From contig CM055108.1 in the NCBI GenBank assembly GCA_029204225.1, positions 14,842,722-14,906,721 of the forward strand: a stretch of 64,000 nucleotides of DNA, written 5' to 3'. The position numbers and the translations under genes are program-made. A model generated the notes under the pieces. The model was not told where the DNA came from. It did not search any database and saw nothing but the letters and a program-made list of their open reading frames with translations. Of the stretch, positions 1 through 12,700 are shown piece after piece (within the stretch, counting starts at the first letter, position 1; each line of letters begins with the position of its first letter). This DNA comes from Diphasiastrum complanatum. Its lineage: Eukaryota > Streptophyta > Lycopodiopsida > Lycopodiales > Lycopodiaceae.

Positions 1-1000
1 GGGCACCTGATAGAAATGATACAAGTGTCACAGGTGTATCCTCAGGAGGAAGAGGAATGCCAAGTAAAAGAGGTGCATAGCCATGAGATAATAAAAATGG
101 TGAAATGCCTGTGCTGGTACTAACAGAGCTGTTATAGGCATACTCTGCTAAACATAGATGTTGATCCCAATCCTTCCCAGAAGGAGTAATAAAATGGCGT
201 AAATAATCCTCAAGGATCCTGTTAAGGACCTCAGATTGCCCATCGGAAGTAGAGTGATAAGCAGAACCCATAAAAAGTTGTACATCCAAGATACGCATAA
301 GCTCTGTCCAGAATATAGATGTAAACTTACTATCTCGATCAGAAAGGATAGTACGAGGAAACCCATGCAGACGAAAAATCTCTGATAGGAACAAACATGC
401 ACATTGCTCTGTTGTGATAGTACTGCGAACAGGTATAAAATGTGTCTGTTTCGAGAACCTGTCAACTACTGCCATACATGAATCGTGACCATGCTGGGTA
501 CGAGGAAGGCCAAGGATAAAGTCCATAGATATATCAGCTGGCGATGAAGAATAGGCCAACTCTGGAGCAAATCAGCAGACTTAGCACGAGAATACTTATT
601 TTGAAGACAGAAAGGGCAGGTACGAATAAGTACAGCAAGTTCAGATCGAAGAGAGGGCCAATAGAAATGGTCCTTGAGACGAGCATAAGACTTCTGAAAA
701 CCAAAGTGACCCCCAACAGGGGACGAATGAGCATCCGACAACAATTGGGAACAGATACCCAAGGAACTAGGAATACAAAGAGAATCATAACGATAGAGAC
801 GGTGGTCAACAATGGAGTAAACCTGATGATGATGGGACAAAACAGGTGGGGCAGAACTATAAACATCACGAAAATCAGAACATGTAAGGTATGCGGCAGG
901 TAGATCATCAAACCATGTAGGAACAGTAGCCACAAGTGTATTCAACAAAGTTGGAAGACAAGACAATGCATTAGCAGCAGTGTGTGAAGTTCGACGAGTC
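1..1000 (-). pseudogene. Ty3/gypsy integrase remnant, cut by window edge
   Basis: Read leftwards, this encodes a Ty3-type integrase. An HHCC zinc-finger block comes first (GHFGFQK at about 720-760, ending CPFCLQNK near 610). The catalytic core follows, with SMDFILGLP near 520, VVDRFSK near 460, SDRDSKF near 340 and SDGQSEVLNRILE near 230-190. Integrase inserts the element's cDNA into the host genome. A frameshift near 540-545 separates the zinc finger from the core; otherwise the core frame stays open to base 1. Similarity ends abruptly near 985-1005, where plus-strand copia sequence starts. Together with the gag-protease block at 2757-4130 it is probably one Ty3 element whose reverse transcriptase and RNase H are gone. 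Family call certain; grouping of the two parts inferred. Confidence 0.85.
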
Positions 1001-1004
1001 CAGA

Positions 1005-2150
1005 TTCTCTAGATTAAAGGAAGAAAATGGGCATGAGATCTTCGCACTACTGCCGATTCAAGAGGGAGATCAAAGGGCAAACATCAAATCAAAATGTCGA
1101 GCCCCATACCCCAGAGCAATAGGAAGCCGAAGATCAACCCGACGAAGAAGAAACATTCGAGCAGCGACGAATCGAACCCAGAAGGTCGACAAGACAAAGA
1201 AGACCTCCAGAACGATACACTGACAACCTTCAATGGAGCGAAGAAACAAAGTTCGAATATTGCAGCTTCACTGAAGAACAAGCAACAAAATGCCTTGGGC
1301 TGGAAATCAAAAGAAATCGAATCAGAAGAGAAATGCATTTGAGTCAATCAGAGTACGCCCGGAAAGTGTTGAAGCAGTACCGAATGATGGATTGCAAAGA
1401 AAAAGCCACACCAATGATAGCTGGAGCCAGACTAACGAAACATGATTGCCCAAATACAGATGAGGAGAGACAGAAGATGGAAGGTATACCCTACCAAAAC
1501 CTGATCGGTAGTCTGATGTACCTCACAATCTCGATTTGGCCTTCTATGTCTATGCTTTAAGCCAATTCTCTTCGAATCCTGGCATGGCACATTGGCAAAT
1601 GGCGAAACGAATTCTGCAATATCTGAAGGGTACCCAAAACATGGGATTAACCTACAAAGCAAACGAAGGCAAAGGATTCGAGCTGCAACACTACAGTGGC
1701 GAGTTGCAAAGATGACAACAAGTCCATGACAGGAGGATGTTCGATTGCGTGCGGAGCAGCAATCAGCTGGACATGCAAGAAACAAACCTTGGTGGCTCAA
1801 TCCTCATGCGAAGCTGAATATGTCGCAGCTTCAAAGATGATGAACGAGGTAGTACGGTTGCAGATGATGTTGGAAGCAGTTGGCATACCACAAAGAGAAC
1901 CATGCACGATGATGATGCAAAGTGCCATATATTTGTCCCAGGATCCTGTTTTTCATTCAAAGACAAAACATATACCTCTGAAGTACCATCACATACGAGA
2001 CTTGATCTCGAAAGGAGAGCTCAAGGTTCAATGCATAAAATCTGAAGACATGATTGCAGATCTGCTCACGAAGTCGCTTGACAAACCACTCTTTGCAAGA
2101 CAAAGAAAAGCAATTGGATTAAATATACAAAGTTGCAAGGTTCAAGAGGG
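1005..2150 (+). pseudogene. Copia pol fragment with deleted reverse transcriptase
   Basis: A plus-strand Ty1/copia pol remnant. It starts in the acidic/basic hinge after integrase (RRSTRQRRPPERY near 1170-1220). It then jumps at about 1285-1295 to the C-terminal part of reverse transcriptase (LGLEIKRNR, then MHLSQSEYARKVL at 1333), so the catalytic YVDD region is missing. A frameshift near 1530 and another near 1700 interrupt the reading. RNase H follows at about 1696-2120 (SWTCKKQTLVAQSSCEAEY, HSKTKHIPLKYHHIRD, ADLLTKSLDKPLF). The usual CDNQSA motif is degraded to MMMQSA. It ends in a purine-rich tract directly before an LTR. An internally deleted, dead copy. Confidence 0.85.
2138..2150 (+). 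other. Polypurine tract of the truncated copia element
   Basis: The purine-rich stretch AAGAGGGAG immediately precedes TGTTAGAAATTG. This is the standard copia arrangement of a plus-strand primer next to the 3' LTR. Confidence 0.7.
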
Positions 2151-2696
2151 AGTGTTAGAAATTGTGAACTCCTGCAACTTTGTCGCGAAGGTGACGAAGC
2201 GAAATGAAACGAAACGAAGCGAAGGGTGAACATACCCCGAAGACGGAAAGAAAAGTATTCGAGATTCGGCCCGACGACCAGATGACGAAAAGACACGGAA
2301 CGAAAGAGAACAATTCACGCTGCCAACTGGCAGCTCGACGAGGGTGTATTGTACTTCACGCTCAGCTAAAGGAGACAACGATAACAAAGAGTAACTAACT
2401 AGTTCATTAGCATTAACTTGTCTTGTAATTCTCTGATGAACTATCTTGTAAACTCCACACAATGGAGATAAATACACATTTTTGATAAACACGAAGTAGA
2501 GGATGAGAGAGGAAGATAGAGAGTAGAGCTGTGCATGAAAGTTTGCCAATGAGCAGAACACAGTGATTGAGGTGAGCGTCAGGGCGCCAACGAGCGAGAC
2601 ATTGAACGACTCACCCGAAAACAAAAAACAGAAAATACAATTGTTCTCTTCTCCACATCTTCTTTGTCGTGTTGTCTTCTCGATTGATTCTGTCAT
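2151..2696 (+). repeat. 3' LTR of truncated copia element
   Basis: Starts TGTTAGAAATTGTGAAC right after the polypurine tract and probably ends near TTCTGTCA (about 2693-2696). It contains an A/T-rich promoter-like stretch (GGAGATAAATACAC near 2463) and a CT-rich 3' end, as copia LTRs do. The 5' partner LTR is not in the window, so the right boundary is an estimate. Confidence 0.6.
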
Positions 2697-2756
2697 GATT
2701 TGTGATCTATAGTCGCTTGCTTAGGATCCTGGAAAAAAAAACAGAGACACGAAAAG

Positions 2757-4130
2757 CGAAATCCACTACAAAAGGACAAAAGCATACTGATGTAATAAGT
2801 CAGAGATCACTTGAGGAACAGCTGGTGGAGTAGAAACATGAGGAATTGGTACTGTCCGCTGAACACATAATAAGGCTGCACAATGAGCCTTCGGCAGGCT
2901 GCGAATAAACTGCTTCCCAGTAATCAACTAAAAGTCTCCCTGAGAATCAATGCCAACAAGTGAGTGTGTAACTGCACCATCATAAACGAATGTCAATGTC
3001 TGCTGTGTCAAGTCCAGTGTAACGTCCCCAAGAGATGCAAACCAATCAGCACCAAGGATAAGATCATAACACTCCATAGGAATAATATAAAGATCTGCCT
3101 GTCCAGAAAAATTTCCAATGCGGTATGGTAAACCGTGAAACATCTGAGAACTAGGAAAGGAATGTGAACTGGCAACCTCAACTGTGAGAGGCTGTGGAGC
3201 AGGAACATGTGAAGCACGGATCCGACTGGTGATATAACTGCTGATAAAAGAATGAGTTCTGCCTGTATCAACTAAAGCAATATACTCACGACCAGTAATG
3301 CGTACACGTAACCGAATGGAGCGAGGACCAGGAAGTAGCATAGGCAAGCTGAGCATGGCAAGTAAGAGGAAGTAAATCAGTGGAAGGCTTAGGAGATAGG
3401 TCAGGCTCATTAGAAATATGAATGTAGATATCGGAATCATCTGGAGTAGTGCCCTCATGGTAAAAAACAACAGTAATAGTAGGGAGGGGCTGACGCCAAT
3501 TACGGACAAAATGGTCAGGAATCTTACAACAGCATGACGATGGTCACGGCGAAAGGTAGGCCAGATATGGAACCCTTCCCGATTAGGATCAGCTCGATAG
3601 ACCTGCCACCACGTGGCAGTGCGTCCATCTAAGTGTAAAGCAGCCAACTGGATCTTCTGAGGATCAGTCTCAGGGTTAATCTGAGAATAAGTGTCAAGCA
3701 TAGCAAACCAATTCTCTAATAAGTTCCCGTCAGAGGAACCGAAATAGGTAGCAAGTTGTACCTTATCACAAAAATCTTGAGCAAAGTGTGGCTCAGGAAC
3801 TGAGGGACGTGGAAAGAAACCAGGAGGTGGGGTAGGAGGAATGAACTGTCCACCACCAGGCTGACTAACAGAAGAAGATGGAAATCCAAATGGAGGGGGA
3901 GTCCCAAATGAAGGATAAACAGGAGCTTTACCAGGACCATGAGGCTGTAAAGAATCAATCTGTGACTGCATAGTGGCAAAGCCGGTCATAATCGTATCTA
4001 GGCGAAGAACGAGGCCAGAAAGGGTATTATCCATGCGACGAAACTGATCGGATAGGTTCTCCTGAACAGTCTCACTCGGGGTAGGTGAATGTGCCACAAG
4101 GAGGAAACTACTAAATGTGAGACAAGACAC
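2757..4130 (-). pseudogene. Ty3/gypsy gag-protease remnant
   Basis: A 400-codon open frame runs from 4130 down to 2928, and pol-like sequence continues to about 2757. N-terminal part: proline-rich linker, then a retrotransposon gag domain (VQLATYFGSSDGNLLENW, LDGRTATWWQVYR; about 3590-3790). C-terminal part: a retroviral-type aspartic protease (ALVDTGRTHSFISS at about 3240-3290, DLILGADWF near 3050). Gag packages the element RNA; the protease matures the polyprotein. Between them about 80 codons (3310-3560) are out of frame. They read as a hydrophobic stretch here but as ordinary hydrophilic gag linker in the neighbouring frame, so two compensating frameshifts are likely. The sequence breaks off next to the copia LTR. 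Confidence 0.82.
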
Positions 4131-4469
4131 TAATCAAGTGGACGAACTGAAGGAGAGAACATAAGTTGTCACAACAGGTATGCCAATGAAAAGACGTAAT
4201 GAATAGTGTAAGTAGTACCTCGCAACTGCAAACGAAAGTGTGCTGAAAACAGTAGCTAGAAATTATGCCAATTATGGAAAGCAATTTGAGCGTGCTAGAC
4301 AGCCTGCAATCAAATGTGGATTTGGGATAGCAAACGAAGGCGGAACGAAGTAAAAATTGGAGGGGGATGGGTGCTGGACAGCCTACAAACAAGGTGTGAA
4401 AAATGGCTGCAAACGGAGACAAAAACGGACGAAAGTGACAAGTATGAAGGGGCCTGCAAACAAAAGTGA
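4131..4469. other. Non-coding stretch, probably 5' leader of the Ty3 element
   Basis: No gene seen. It lies just upstream of the minus-strand Ty3 gag and may be its untranslated leader. It has three loose repeats of a GTGCTGGACAGCCT-like phrase near 4290, 4370 and 4620. I found no convincing LTR or primer site. Confidence 0.35.
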
Positions 4470-4483
4470 GAGGGCTGAAAATG

Positions 4484-4568
4484 CTTCTTGGTTTCCAAGG
4501 GGAGGCTCGAACCCGAGACCAAAGAAACTTTGGATGTCAAGCTAACCAACTGAGCCAACCCCGTTGGT
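4484..4568 (-). mobile_element. 85-bp tRNA-like retroposon, copy 1, with 14-bp target duplication
   Basis: The minus strand holds a tRNA-derived Pol III promoter: box A TGGCTCAGTTGG and box B GGTTCGAGCCT about 32 nt further on. It ends in the perfect hairpin CTTGG-AAA-CCAAG. The unit is flanked by perfect 14-bp direct repeats GAGGGCTGAAAATG at 4470-4483 and 4569-4582, the mark of target-primed insertion. Length and sequence match the second copy at 35505-35589. There is no poly-A or poly-T tail and no body beyond the tRNA-like part, so this is an unusually minimal SINE. The central arm has become a CCAAAG-TTT-CTTTGG stem, so it is not a working tRNA. Confidence 0.85.
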
Positions 4569-4582
4569 GAGGGCTGAAAATG

Positions 4583-7500
4583 GAAGGAGGAATGGACGAA
4601 AGAGATGAGGGAAATGGGCGTTGGAGAGCTTGCAAACAAGCTGGAAATGGGTGATAAAGGGTTGGAACTTGGGCGCCGGAAGTAATCTATCCAAATTTTT
4701 TTTTTTGGCCGCCAAATTTAGCGGAAGCACTTCCGCTAACTATCTGCTAAAGCTCCGCCAAGTTTTCTAAAACTTTTGCTCATAAAACTCAATTCTCAAA
4801 TGTATGTGGTAGGTACTTAATTATCTCTTTTGATGATCTCTTCTCTCAATTAAAAATGTGAGCTTGTCAACATAGCATGCACGTCGTGGCTGATAACTTA
4901 TGAACTAGCGTATGTGAACTAGTTTTATGTATTATTGAGGAAAACCTTTCCTTTCACAAACACATGATAGTTTAGAAAAGTTGATAAGTATCCATGGCGA
5001 AATTAGTCACTTAGAGATTCCAACTGCAGCGTTGCATAGGGATGCTTGTTCTTCTTGTGATCATGCTTGTGTCTAATATAATATAATATTGAATGCATTG
5101 AGCAAATCCACAGAGGTTGCCAGAATGTTTTCTAAAGGACTGAAACGTAAGTATCCAAATGTTATTCAATCTGTCCAAGTAGCAGAAGTTAATCCACCTC
5201 AAAAGATGTTTGAGGTAATGATGTATCTACCCTGAAGAATGCCTCGTCTGCAGACAGACTGGCCCCCATATACTAGCGACTGAGCCGAAAGATACATATA
5301 TATTTTCTACAACAGAAATACAAGACAGAATGGCCCCTGAAGCAGGGAGTGCAAAGGACCAAGATTCTGGAAGAAATGAGAGTAAGATCCTGTGAGCAGG
5401 CATAGAAGGTCACTTAAGTCTCTAGACATTTTGCCATACAGTAAGCTCATTTAGAAGTAGACCCTGGGGAAATGACCAGAGATTTAGGAGCAGCAAGCCC
5501 AGATGTTGGGAACATTGGCAAGGCCTAGCTAGAAACACACCATCACTTATGGAAATGGTGAAGGAAAAAGGAACTCAAAATGCTTTCATCATTACAGCAG
5601 CTGCAGGTGTACCAACACCATCAGATCTAACAGTTAAGCAGACAATCAGCACACCCATGATTGTAATAAGACCAACAGTGGAGAAAGGGCACAAGAATAG
5701 GTTTACTTCATGAGAAGAAGACATAGAAAGGAACTCAGAAGTCTCCTAGTGAAAAATTAACAAGAAACAGTGAACTCACTGGCTTCCATTGCGTAATGGA
5801 TTGTATATGGCTTATTATGAAATAGAATAAGCATCTGCATTTACGTAATTCAGATTATAAAACAAAATAGGCATATGTATTTTTGCCACAATTATGAAAC
5901 GGAATTGGCATTTGAATTTATGAAATTCAATCATGAAAAGAAGTAGGTTGTATTTTAGAGTAAAATTCTGCAATATTTTATGGCACTTGATTTTTTTGCC
6001 ATGTTATAGAAAATATAACATGTGGGCAAAAATGGGTAGGATAATGAGAAGATCTTCGGGTCTCGGTCACCACAAGTAACTTGAAACCCCCCACCCCCCA
6101 TGATACACTCAACAAACTCACAATGTATGCACTTATGAACCTGCTTTGGAATTTTGATAACATAATCATTTTTCTAGAAGAAATTTTGTTGATTTACTAC
6201 TTGAAAACACCCCTATCGTGACTTTTGCATCATCCAACACAACGAAAGTAAATCTAGCAAGGCAAAAATGGCAATAAGACAACTCAAAGAATATTACCAA
6301 ACAACAAACAACTATAACGGGTAAAATAAAGTGCCAAAGGAAATCATTAGGATCCAAAAAAAATTAAAAAAAGAGAGTTCAAAGGACAATGAACACGACA
6401 ATATGAAAAGATGTACTCAAAATATATGATGGCTCCCTATCAATATATCAATCACCCCTACTGAAGAACAAAGAAGATCATTGAGAAGCAGCTCATTCGA
6501 CACTATAAACAAACTAGGATTTTATCTACAATGTATAAGCCCTTTGCAACATCTTTCGAGTTGGTATTTGGAATATTATCAATCCCCCTCCTAATGTCTT
6601 CTTTCCCTTCATCCTAGCAGGAGACTTCAATACGTCCCAATGATGTGTTAGAATTCCCACTTGATTCTGCTTTTAATGAGGGCCTACCAAATCTGCAAAA
6701 CTACTCAAGTTTTTAAGCAGTTTGCAGAGATACACAGAGTATCCCACAATTTGCAAAAATACGCAGAGTTCGGTACAGTAGTCTGCAGAAATAGACTAAG
6801 TTCGACCAGTCCACGAAATGTCAATTAATGTTGACTCAACGAATTCGAGTCCATCTATTGAAATGAACAGAAGACCGACTATAGAAATACACAAGGTCAT
6901 GAAAGTAGACCTTAATTCAAATCCGTCTATAGAAATGGACAAAAGACAGACTATAGAAATACACAAGGTCACGGAAGTAGACGTTTGATACAACTTGAAA
7001 ATTGCCTCTCTATTCCATGTATTGTGAGCCACAAAGACTTGGCCTTGCCTCTTGAAGATCTCCATGAAACCATGTGTTGAGAAGACTCCTCAAGCCTTGG
7101 CAAATCTCAATCATACACTTGAATTTTTGGTAGATTTGAGAATCCTACCATCATCCTCTTGACACACTAACGGTGGAACTCAAGTACGATCCTAAACATA
7201 TATGTCAAATATCTAATAAGTTGGAGTTAGTGATTGGTATATCCAACTACCACCTTTAATATCAAGTACTTGTCTTGGCAGCAATCATAATCTCCAAAGT
7301 ACTTGCCAAACAAATAATGCTTTCTATTTATAGAGTTAGAGTGTGAGTATGTAATGAATGTGTGATTGATGAGATAATTTGAGCATGGGAATAAAGATAC
7401 ATGCAATCAGATTCATCAGACAAGTAGAGACATAACAAATAGTGTGGAGTGTCTGCACAATAGCTTCAATCATCTCAGTATTGTATTATTAGTCTTCGAA

Positions 7501-8080
7501 TTGATTTGAGAAGTCTATGCAACACTTGAATGCTTTCAATCAGTGTAATACCAAGTTTCGTTAGTGAATGAACTACCTTCTATGGATCATTCCAAACATT
7601 TTAATATATGAATTTCGTTTACTAGCTTATCTTATTTCTGATATGACTCACAATCTTTCTTTGTTCTATCTCGTTCTGTATATTCCTTATTCCACATTGC
7701 TAACTGACTAAATCAAAATAACTAGCTATCAGAATTACCATGGTTGTCTATGACACCTCAAATAGTTTTGCATAGCAAGTTAAATCAAACCTCTGATAAC
7801 TTGTATCGTTAGCATGACCATTAAGCTATGAAAAAAAAAAATTCAATCATAGAACTAATAGTTAGTTGCATCGATCTAATCATCCAAAATAGGCTATCAT
7901 TTTCTAAGTGAATCCCTAAAGTCCATCCTTATTCATTTTCAACATGATGGTCTTGGGAGAAAATTTCTTTAGAGAAAGAGTTACATGGAATTAACTCATA
8001 GACTGATTCAATTTTCTAGAAATTGTTGATATCCTCAATATTTCTCTTGAGCACACTTGGCATAATGGAATAGATAGAGG
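4583..8080. other. Intergenic DNA without recognisable gene
   Basis: AT-rich sequence with no reading frame matching a known family. A G/C run of CCCCCCACCCCCC type lies near 6088-6100, and a short duplication lies at 6847-6980 (separate entry). Parts may be very old retrotransposon debris, but I could not assign them. Confidence 0.4.
6847..6980. repeat. Two-unit imperfect tandem duplication (~63 bp)
   Basis: The block containing GACTATAGAAATACACAAGG occurs at about 6872 and again at about 6949, each preceded by a CCRTCTATAGAAATGRAC-like segment. The two copies give the repeated peptide-like phrase CISIVxLLxISIDG on the minus strand, but nothing suggests it is translated. Confidence 0.65.
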
Positions 8081-8300
8081 TTAGAAAGTATTTGCTCTCC
8101 CTATTGAGAGAATCTGCCTGGGTCCACATATGTCATTGTGCACAATATCTAACACACCTTTGGATCTGTGTTGCAAATCAGAGTTGAAAGGAATTCTAGC
8201 ATGCTTGGCTAGAATACAACTTCGACAAATTGTACGGTATGATATATTGCCGCAATTAAGATCTCGAACAATTTGTTTAGCTGATATATTTCTAAGACAA
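8081..8300 (-). pseudogene. Copia GAG-pre-integrase fragment
   Basis: The minus strand encodes the copia pre-integrase zinc-binding region: IVRDLNCGNISYRTICRSC, then ILAKHARIPFNSD and LDIVHNDICGP, the usual lead-in to the integrase core. It is cut off on both sides. A related piece on the opposite strand lies at 35763-35897, so both derive from one family. Confidence 0.7.
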
Positions 8301-9102
8301 GGTGGGCATGCACTCCCCAAGGAAGGGAGCGCAAGCCCCCTCCCCCTCCCTCTCTCCCTTAAACCCACCCTTCCTATCTCTTTTCTTTAAAGTTAATAGA
8401 TGTATTTTTTTCTCCTCCTTTTGAAATTCCAAAGTTGATTTCAAAAAAAATTGCCCACCCTCCCCTTCATTTTGATTTTTCCAAAGCCCTCTCTCACACT
8501 CTATGGTTTATTTGGTAATCCTTATAAGGCCCATTTGAAGTTTAATTTTCTCTAATGCAAGATCAATTGATAGTTTTCAATCTTTGAATCTTTTCAAATT
8601 GATTGGTGACTAACTATAACACAATTTAGATCAAACAAGCAGATAATTGATCAATTGTAGTCAAATTTTCAAGATAGCCAATACAATTGTGCCATCATAA
8701 GAAATTTGATGATCAATATATCAATAACCTAGCAACATACAATTATAACACAATTCAATGCTCTAGATGTCATTTTATTTTATTGCATTCACTATCTTTC
8801 AACAACAATGATAAGTGGATACAAAAATTGCATTGAATTCTAGGAAAACTAAGATGGAACAACTAGATCATTATAAAGCCTCTACAATGTCACTAATCTA
8901 CTTGATCAATTTTAGTTGCACTAGTATGCGTCTAGATCCAATTGTTGGAAAGACCTTGTGTTAGAATGGTTTAGTCAACATAAGGTCTTCACACATGTGA
9001 CTAACTAAATCTTTCACACTCAAGTCACTCTAAACCCTAATCACTAAGGCAAAAATAGTGAAAGGACAAGTGAGCTCATTCAAATAAGTATATGGAAGGG
9101 GG
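8301..9102. other. Intergenic DNA, nothing recognised
   Basis: A C/T-rich block (8330-8375) is followed by AT-rich sequence without coding signals. It ends at the target-site duplication of the copia element that begins at 9108. Confidence 0.4.
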
Positions 9103-9107
9103 CATTA
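9103..9107. repeat. Target-site duplication CATTA (left)
   Basis: The five bases match 15102-15106 exactly and abut the outer edges of both LTRs. Confidence 0.9.
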
Positions 9108-9798
9108 TGTGAAAAGTACAGTACTAAGGACCATAAATGGATCTTTGAATAACCCACAAGGTGATTGTATGCTTGTTAAACAATCTATCAGAAACTAGTC
9201 ATCAGAAAACAAGATCTAGTTTAGCAGCTTGATAGGAAACAAGTAGAGAAAATCAAAGCATTGATCAATTAGTATAATCCAACTCCACGCGTGTGGAAAT
9301 AAGGCTGTAGTACAGCCTATAGACAGTGTTTACAAAGTGCCAAAGCTGGGTTTCATTGAAAATCAAGAGTAATCACCATACAATGAGAGGAAACTCGAGT
9401 TTCTCCTTGAGGCTCCAAAAAGTTTCTATCTTCTCACTATGGAGAATGGGAATACATAGTAAAACACACTTCCTTTGCAAAGTTAGGTGAAAATCCAGCA
9501 TGTAATAAGGAAGTAGACTCCACTTTCTTGCCCTAATGTGAAAACCCTAGCCTAGATCCAAGAGTCATGCCTGGTAGGTGCATGGTAGGTACAAATCTCA
9601 TCATAAATCATGGTCTAGATCCTACAAAGTAGGAATCACTACCAAATGGACACAACCACTCCTCTTGACTCGTGGTAACCTACTTTAGGTGTGTATGTAC
9701 AAGTGGCACTTTGGCCATTCAAGTTACCAACAAACAATATTGACAAAATGTACAATATTGTACATGGCTAGATTTGCCAATGTAGGCAATTTTTCACA
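9108..9798 (-). repeat. 3' LTR of the 9-15 kb copia element
   Basis: 691 bp, near-identical to 14412-15101. On the minus strand it starts TGTGAAAAATTGCC directly after the polypurine tract. The RNase H reading frame runs a short way into it. Confidence 0.92.
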
Positions 9799-12700
9799 CT
9801 CCTCCTCAAATCTAGCCTTGGAGATCACAATGCTTTTATCAATAACTCCAATTGAAGATCTAAGCTTGACAAATGAATCTTTAGGTAAAGGTTTAGTAAA
9901 CAAATCATCCAAGCAACTTGATGATGGCACGTGTTGGAGCTTGATCTCTTTAGCTTGCACTTTTTCCCTCACGAAATGATGAGCAATTTCAATGTGTTTG
10001 CTCCTTGCATGGAATATAGGATTAGTTGCAAGTGATTGGGCTGATTGGTTGTCACAATAGATGATATGGATCTTCGTCTCCATGACATGAAGCTCCAACA
10101 ATAGCCTTTTGAGCCACAAGACCTCCTTGCTTGTTGATGTCAAGGCCTTGTATTCGGATTCTGTGGAAGATAGGGAGATGGTATCTTGCTTTTTGGAAAG
10201 CCATGATACTACTCCATCACATAGAAAGGTGGCAAAGGCACTTTTTGATCTTCTATCCACTTTGTCACCTACAAAATCCGAGTCACTATAGGCTCTTAAG
10301 CCAAGATTAGTTCCTCTATACTAAATGCCAAAATTCTTAGTGGATGAAATGTATCTAAGAGATCTTTTGGCCATCTTCCAATGTGAAACTAGAGGACTTT
10401 GCATGAATTGGCTTAACTTTCCAACACTATAACTAAGATCAGGTCTAGTTATAGTTAAATATATCAAGGAGCCAATAAGCCTTCTATATAATGTGATGTC
10501 CTCAAAGGATGCTTCATCACAACCAATAGATGCTTTTACATGTTTCTCCATTGGTGTCTCAATGCCTTTACAATTCTTCATTCCAAATCTATCTAGGATG
10601 GATGTAGCATATTTAGATTGACAAATGAAGCTAAAATCACATCCTCTAATAACCTCTATTCCAAGAATGAAGCTCAATAGGCCGAGATCTACCATCTTAA
10701 ACTCTTTTGCTAAAGCAATTTTTACATCTCTAATTCCATTTATATCATTACCACTCAAGATAATGTCATCTACATACAAAACAAGAATAATGATCATGCC
10801 ATCATGAAAACTTATACACAATGATGGATCATAGGCACTCATTACAAAATTGATGGAAATGAGAAAAGAGTTTAGCCTAGAGTACCATACTCTAGCTGCT
10901 TGCTTGATCCCATAAAGGCTCTTCTTCAAAAAACACACCTTTCCTTCATGCTTTGCCTTGATGAAGCCCTCGGGTTGCCTCATGTAGATCTCTTCCTCCA
11001 AATAACCATTGAGGAATGCATTTGTGAAGTCAAGTTGGAATAGCTCCCAATTGAAGGTTGTAGCATAATGATCAACCTGATAGTAACAAGCTTAGCCACA
11101 GGAGCAAAAGTCTCATCGTAATCAATGCCTTTGGTTTGTAAAAAACCTTTGGCAACAAGCCTAGCTTTATGCTTGCTTATTGATCCATATTGATTATACT
11201 TCAATCTAAATACCCACTTGAAATCAAGAGGTTTCTTCCCTTGAGGAAAATCCACAAGATCCCAAGTATGATTCTCAATAAGAGCATCATACTCTACTTG
11301 CATAGCATCCATCCAACTTTTAGACTTACAAGCATCTTCATAGCATGTTGGCTCATCTAACATTGAAGTAAGAAAGGTGTAAGATGTGAAAGATGATGAG
11401 CCTTCCCTTTGATCACCTTGACCATCATAGGTGAGCCTCAATGGCTCGGATCTTGCCCTTGTAGATCTTCTTGGAGTTCTTGGAGTTCTTGCATCTTGAG
11501 GTGGATCCTCAAGTTCTTCTTCACTTGGAAGCTCCTCCTCCATCCTAGCATGATCCTTGGCATCAAGATGATTAGTAGCATTATCATCCAAATCACAAGC
11601 ATGTCCTTCATAAAAAATACCATCCCTACTCACTATCACCTTGCTAGTGATAAGATTGAAGACTCTATAACCTTGGCTATTCTCACCATATCCCACAAAG
11701 ATGCCTTTGATGGATGTTGCATCATCCTTCCTTCTCTTATCCAAGCATTGGTGTACATAGCAAGTGGATCCAAAAACTTTGAGATCCTTGAGATTGGGCT
11801 TCTCTCCAAATAGAGCTTCAAATGGTGTGATTCCTCCAATGGCTTGGTTTGGCAATCTATTGCACAAATAGTTAGCACAAGTCATTGCTTTCACCCCAAA
11901 ATGGTTTGGATAGAGAAGCATCTAGCCTTAAGGCCTTAGCACACTCACAAAGAGATCTATTTCTTCTCTCACTCACTCCATTTTGTTGAGGGGTGTATGG
12001 ACATGACAACTCCCTCTTTATGCCATTAGAACTACAAAAGTCAATCAACTTATTGGAGATATATTCACCTCCATTATCACTCCTTAATACCTTAATCTTG
12101 GTACTAAGTTGATTTTCTACCAAAGTCTTGAACTTTACAAAAGAATCAAACACCATTGATTTGCTAGACAAGAGGTACATCCAACAAAATCTAGAATAGT
12201 CATCAATGAAGATTACATAGTACTTGGCACCACCATTAGACTCATGTGAAAAACTATGAACATCCGAATGGATGAGTTCAAGAGGAGAGTTTGATCTTGA
12301 TGTAGATCTTGAGAAGGGTAGTTTGTGAGCCTTTGAGAGGCTGCATGCTTCACATCTCTTCCCACACTTTGACAAATGCTTGGGGAGTCCAACTGCAAGC
12401 TCCTTTGCAACCATAGATTCCATGGCTTTGTAGTTGGGGTGGCCCAACCTTTTATGTCACAATTCCACCTTTGATAACTCCACCTTTGCCAAGTTAACAC
12501 TCTCCACTGCAACATTAGCATCAAGCTTAAACAATCTACCTTGTTTAAGGCCTTTGGCTATACATTCATCATTTCTAAGGATGGAACAAACTCCATGCTT
12601 AAATTGTACATCTAGGCCATTATCCATTAACTGTCCAACACTAAGCAAATTCTTGGTTAACTTAGGAACATAAAGAACATTATCAAGATTCATCCTTTTG

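Noticed and set aside
3310-3560. Membrane segments in the 2.9-4.1 kb protein
   Set aside because: The hydrophobic stretch comes from reading a hydrophilic gag linker out of frame; the adjacent frame gives ordinary retrotransposon sequence.
4484-4568. Functional tRNA gene
   Set aside because: Boxes A and B are present, but the anticodon arm is replaced by a three-base-loop stem, and target duplications show it is a retroposon.
6796-7065. Possible small secreted protein on the minus strand
   Set aside because: The hydrophobic pattern arises from a short tandem duplication; no conserved start or family likeness.
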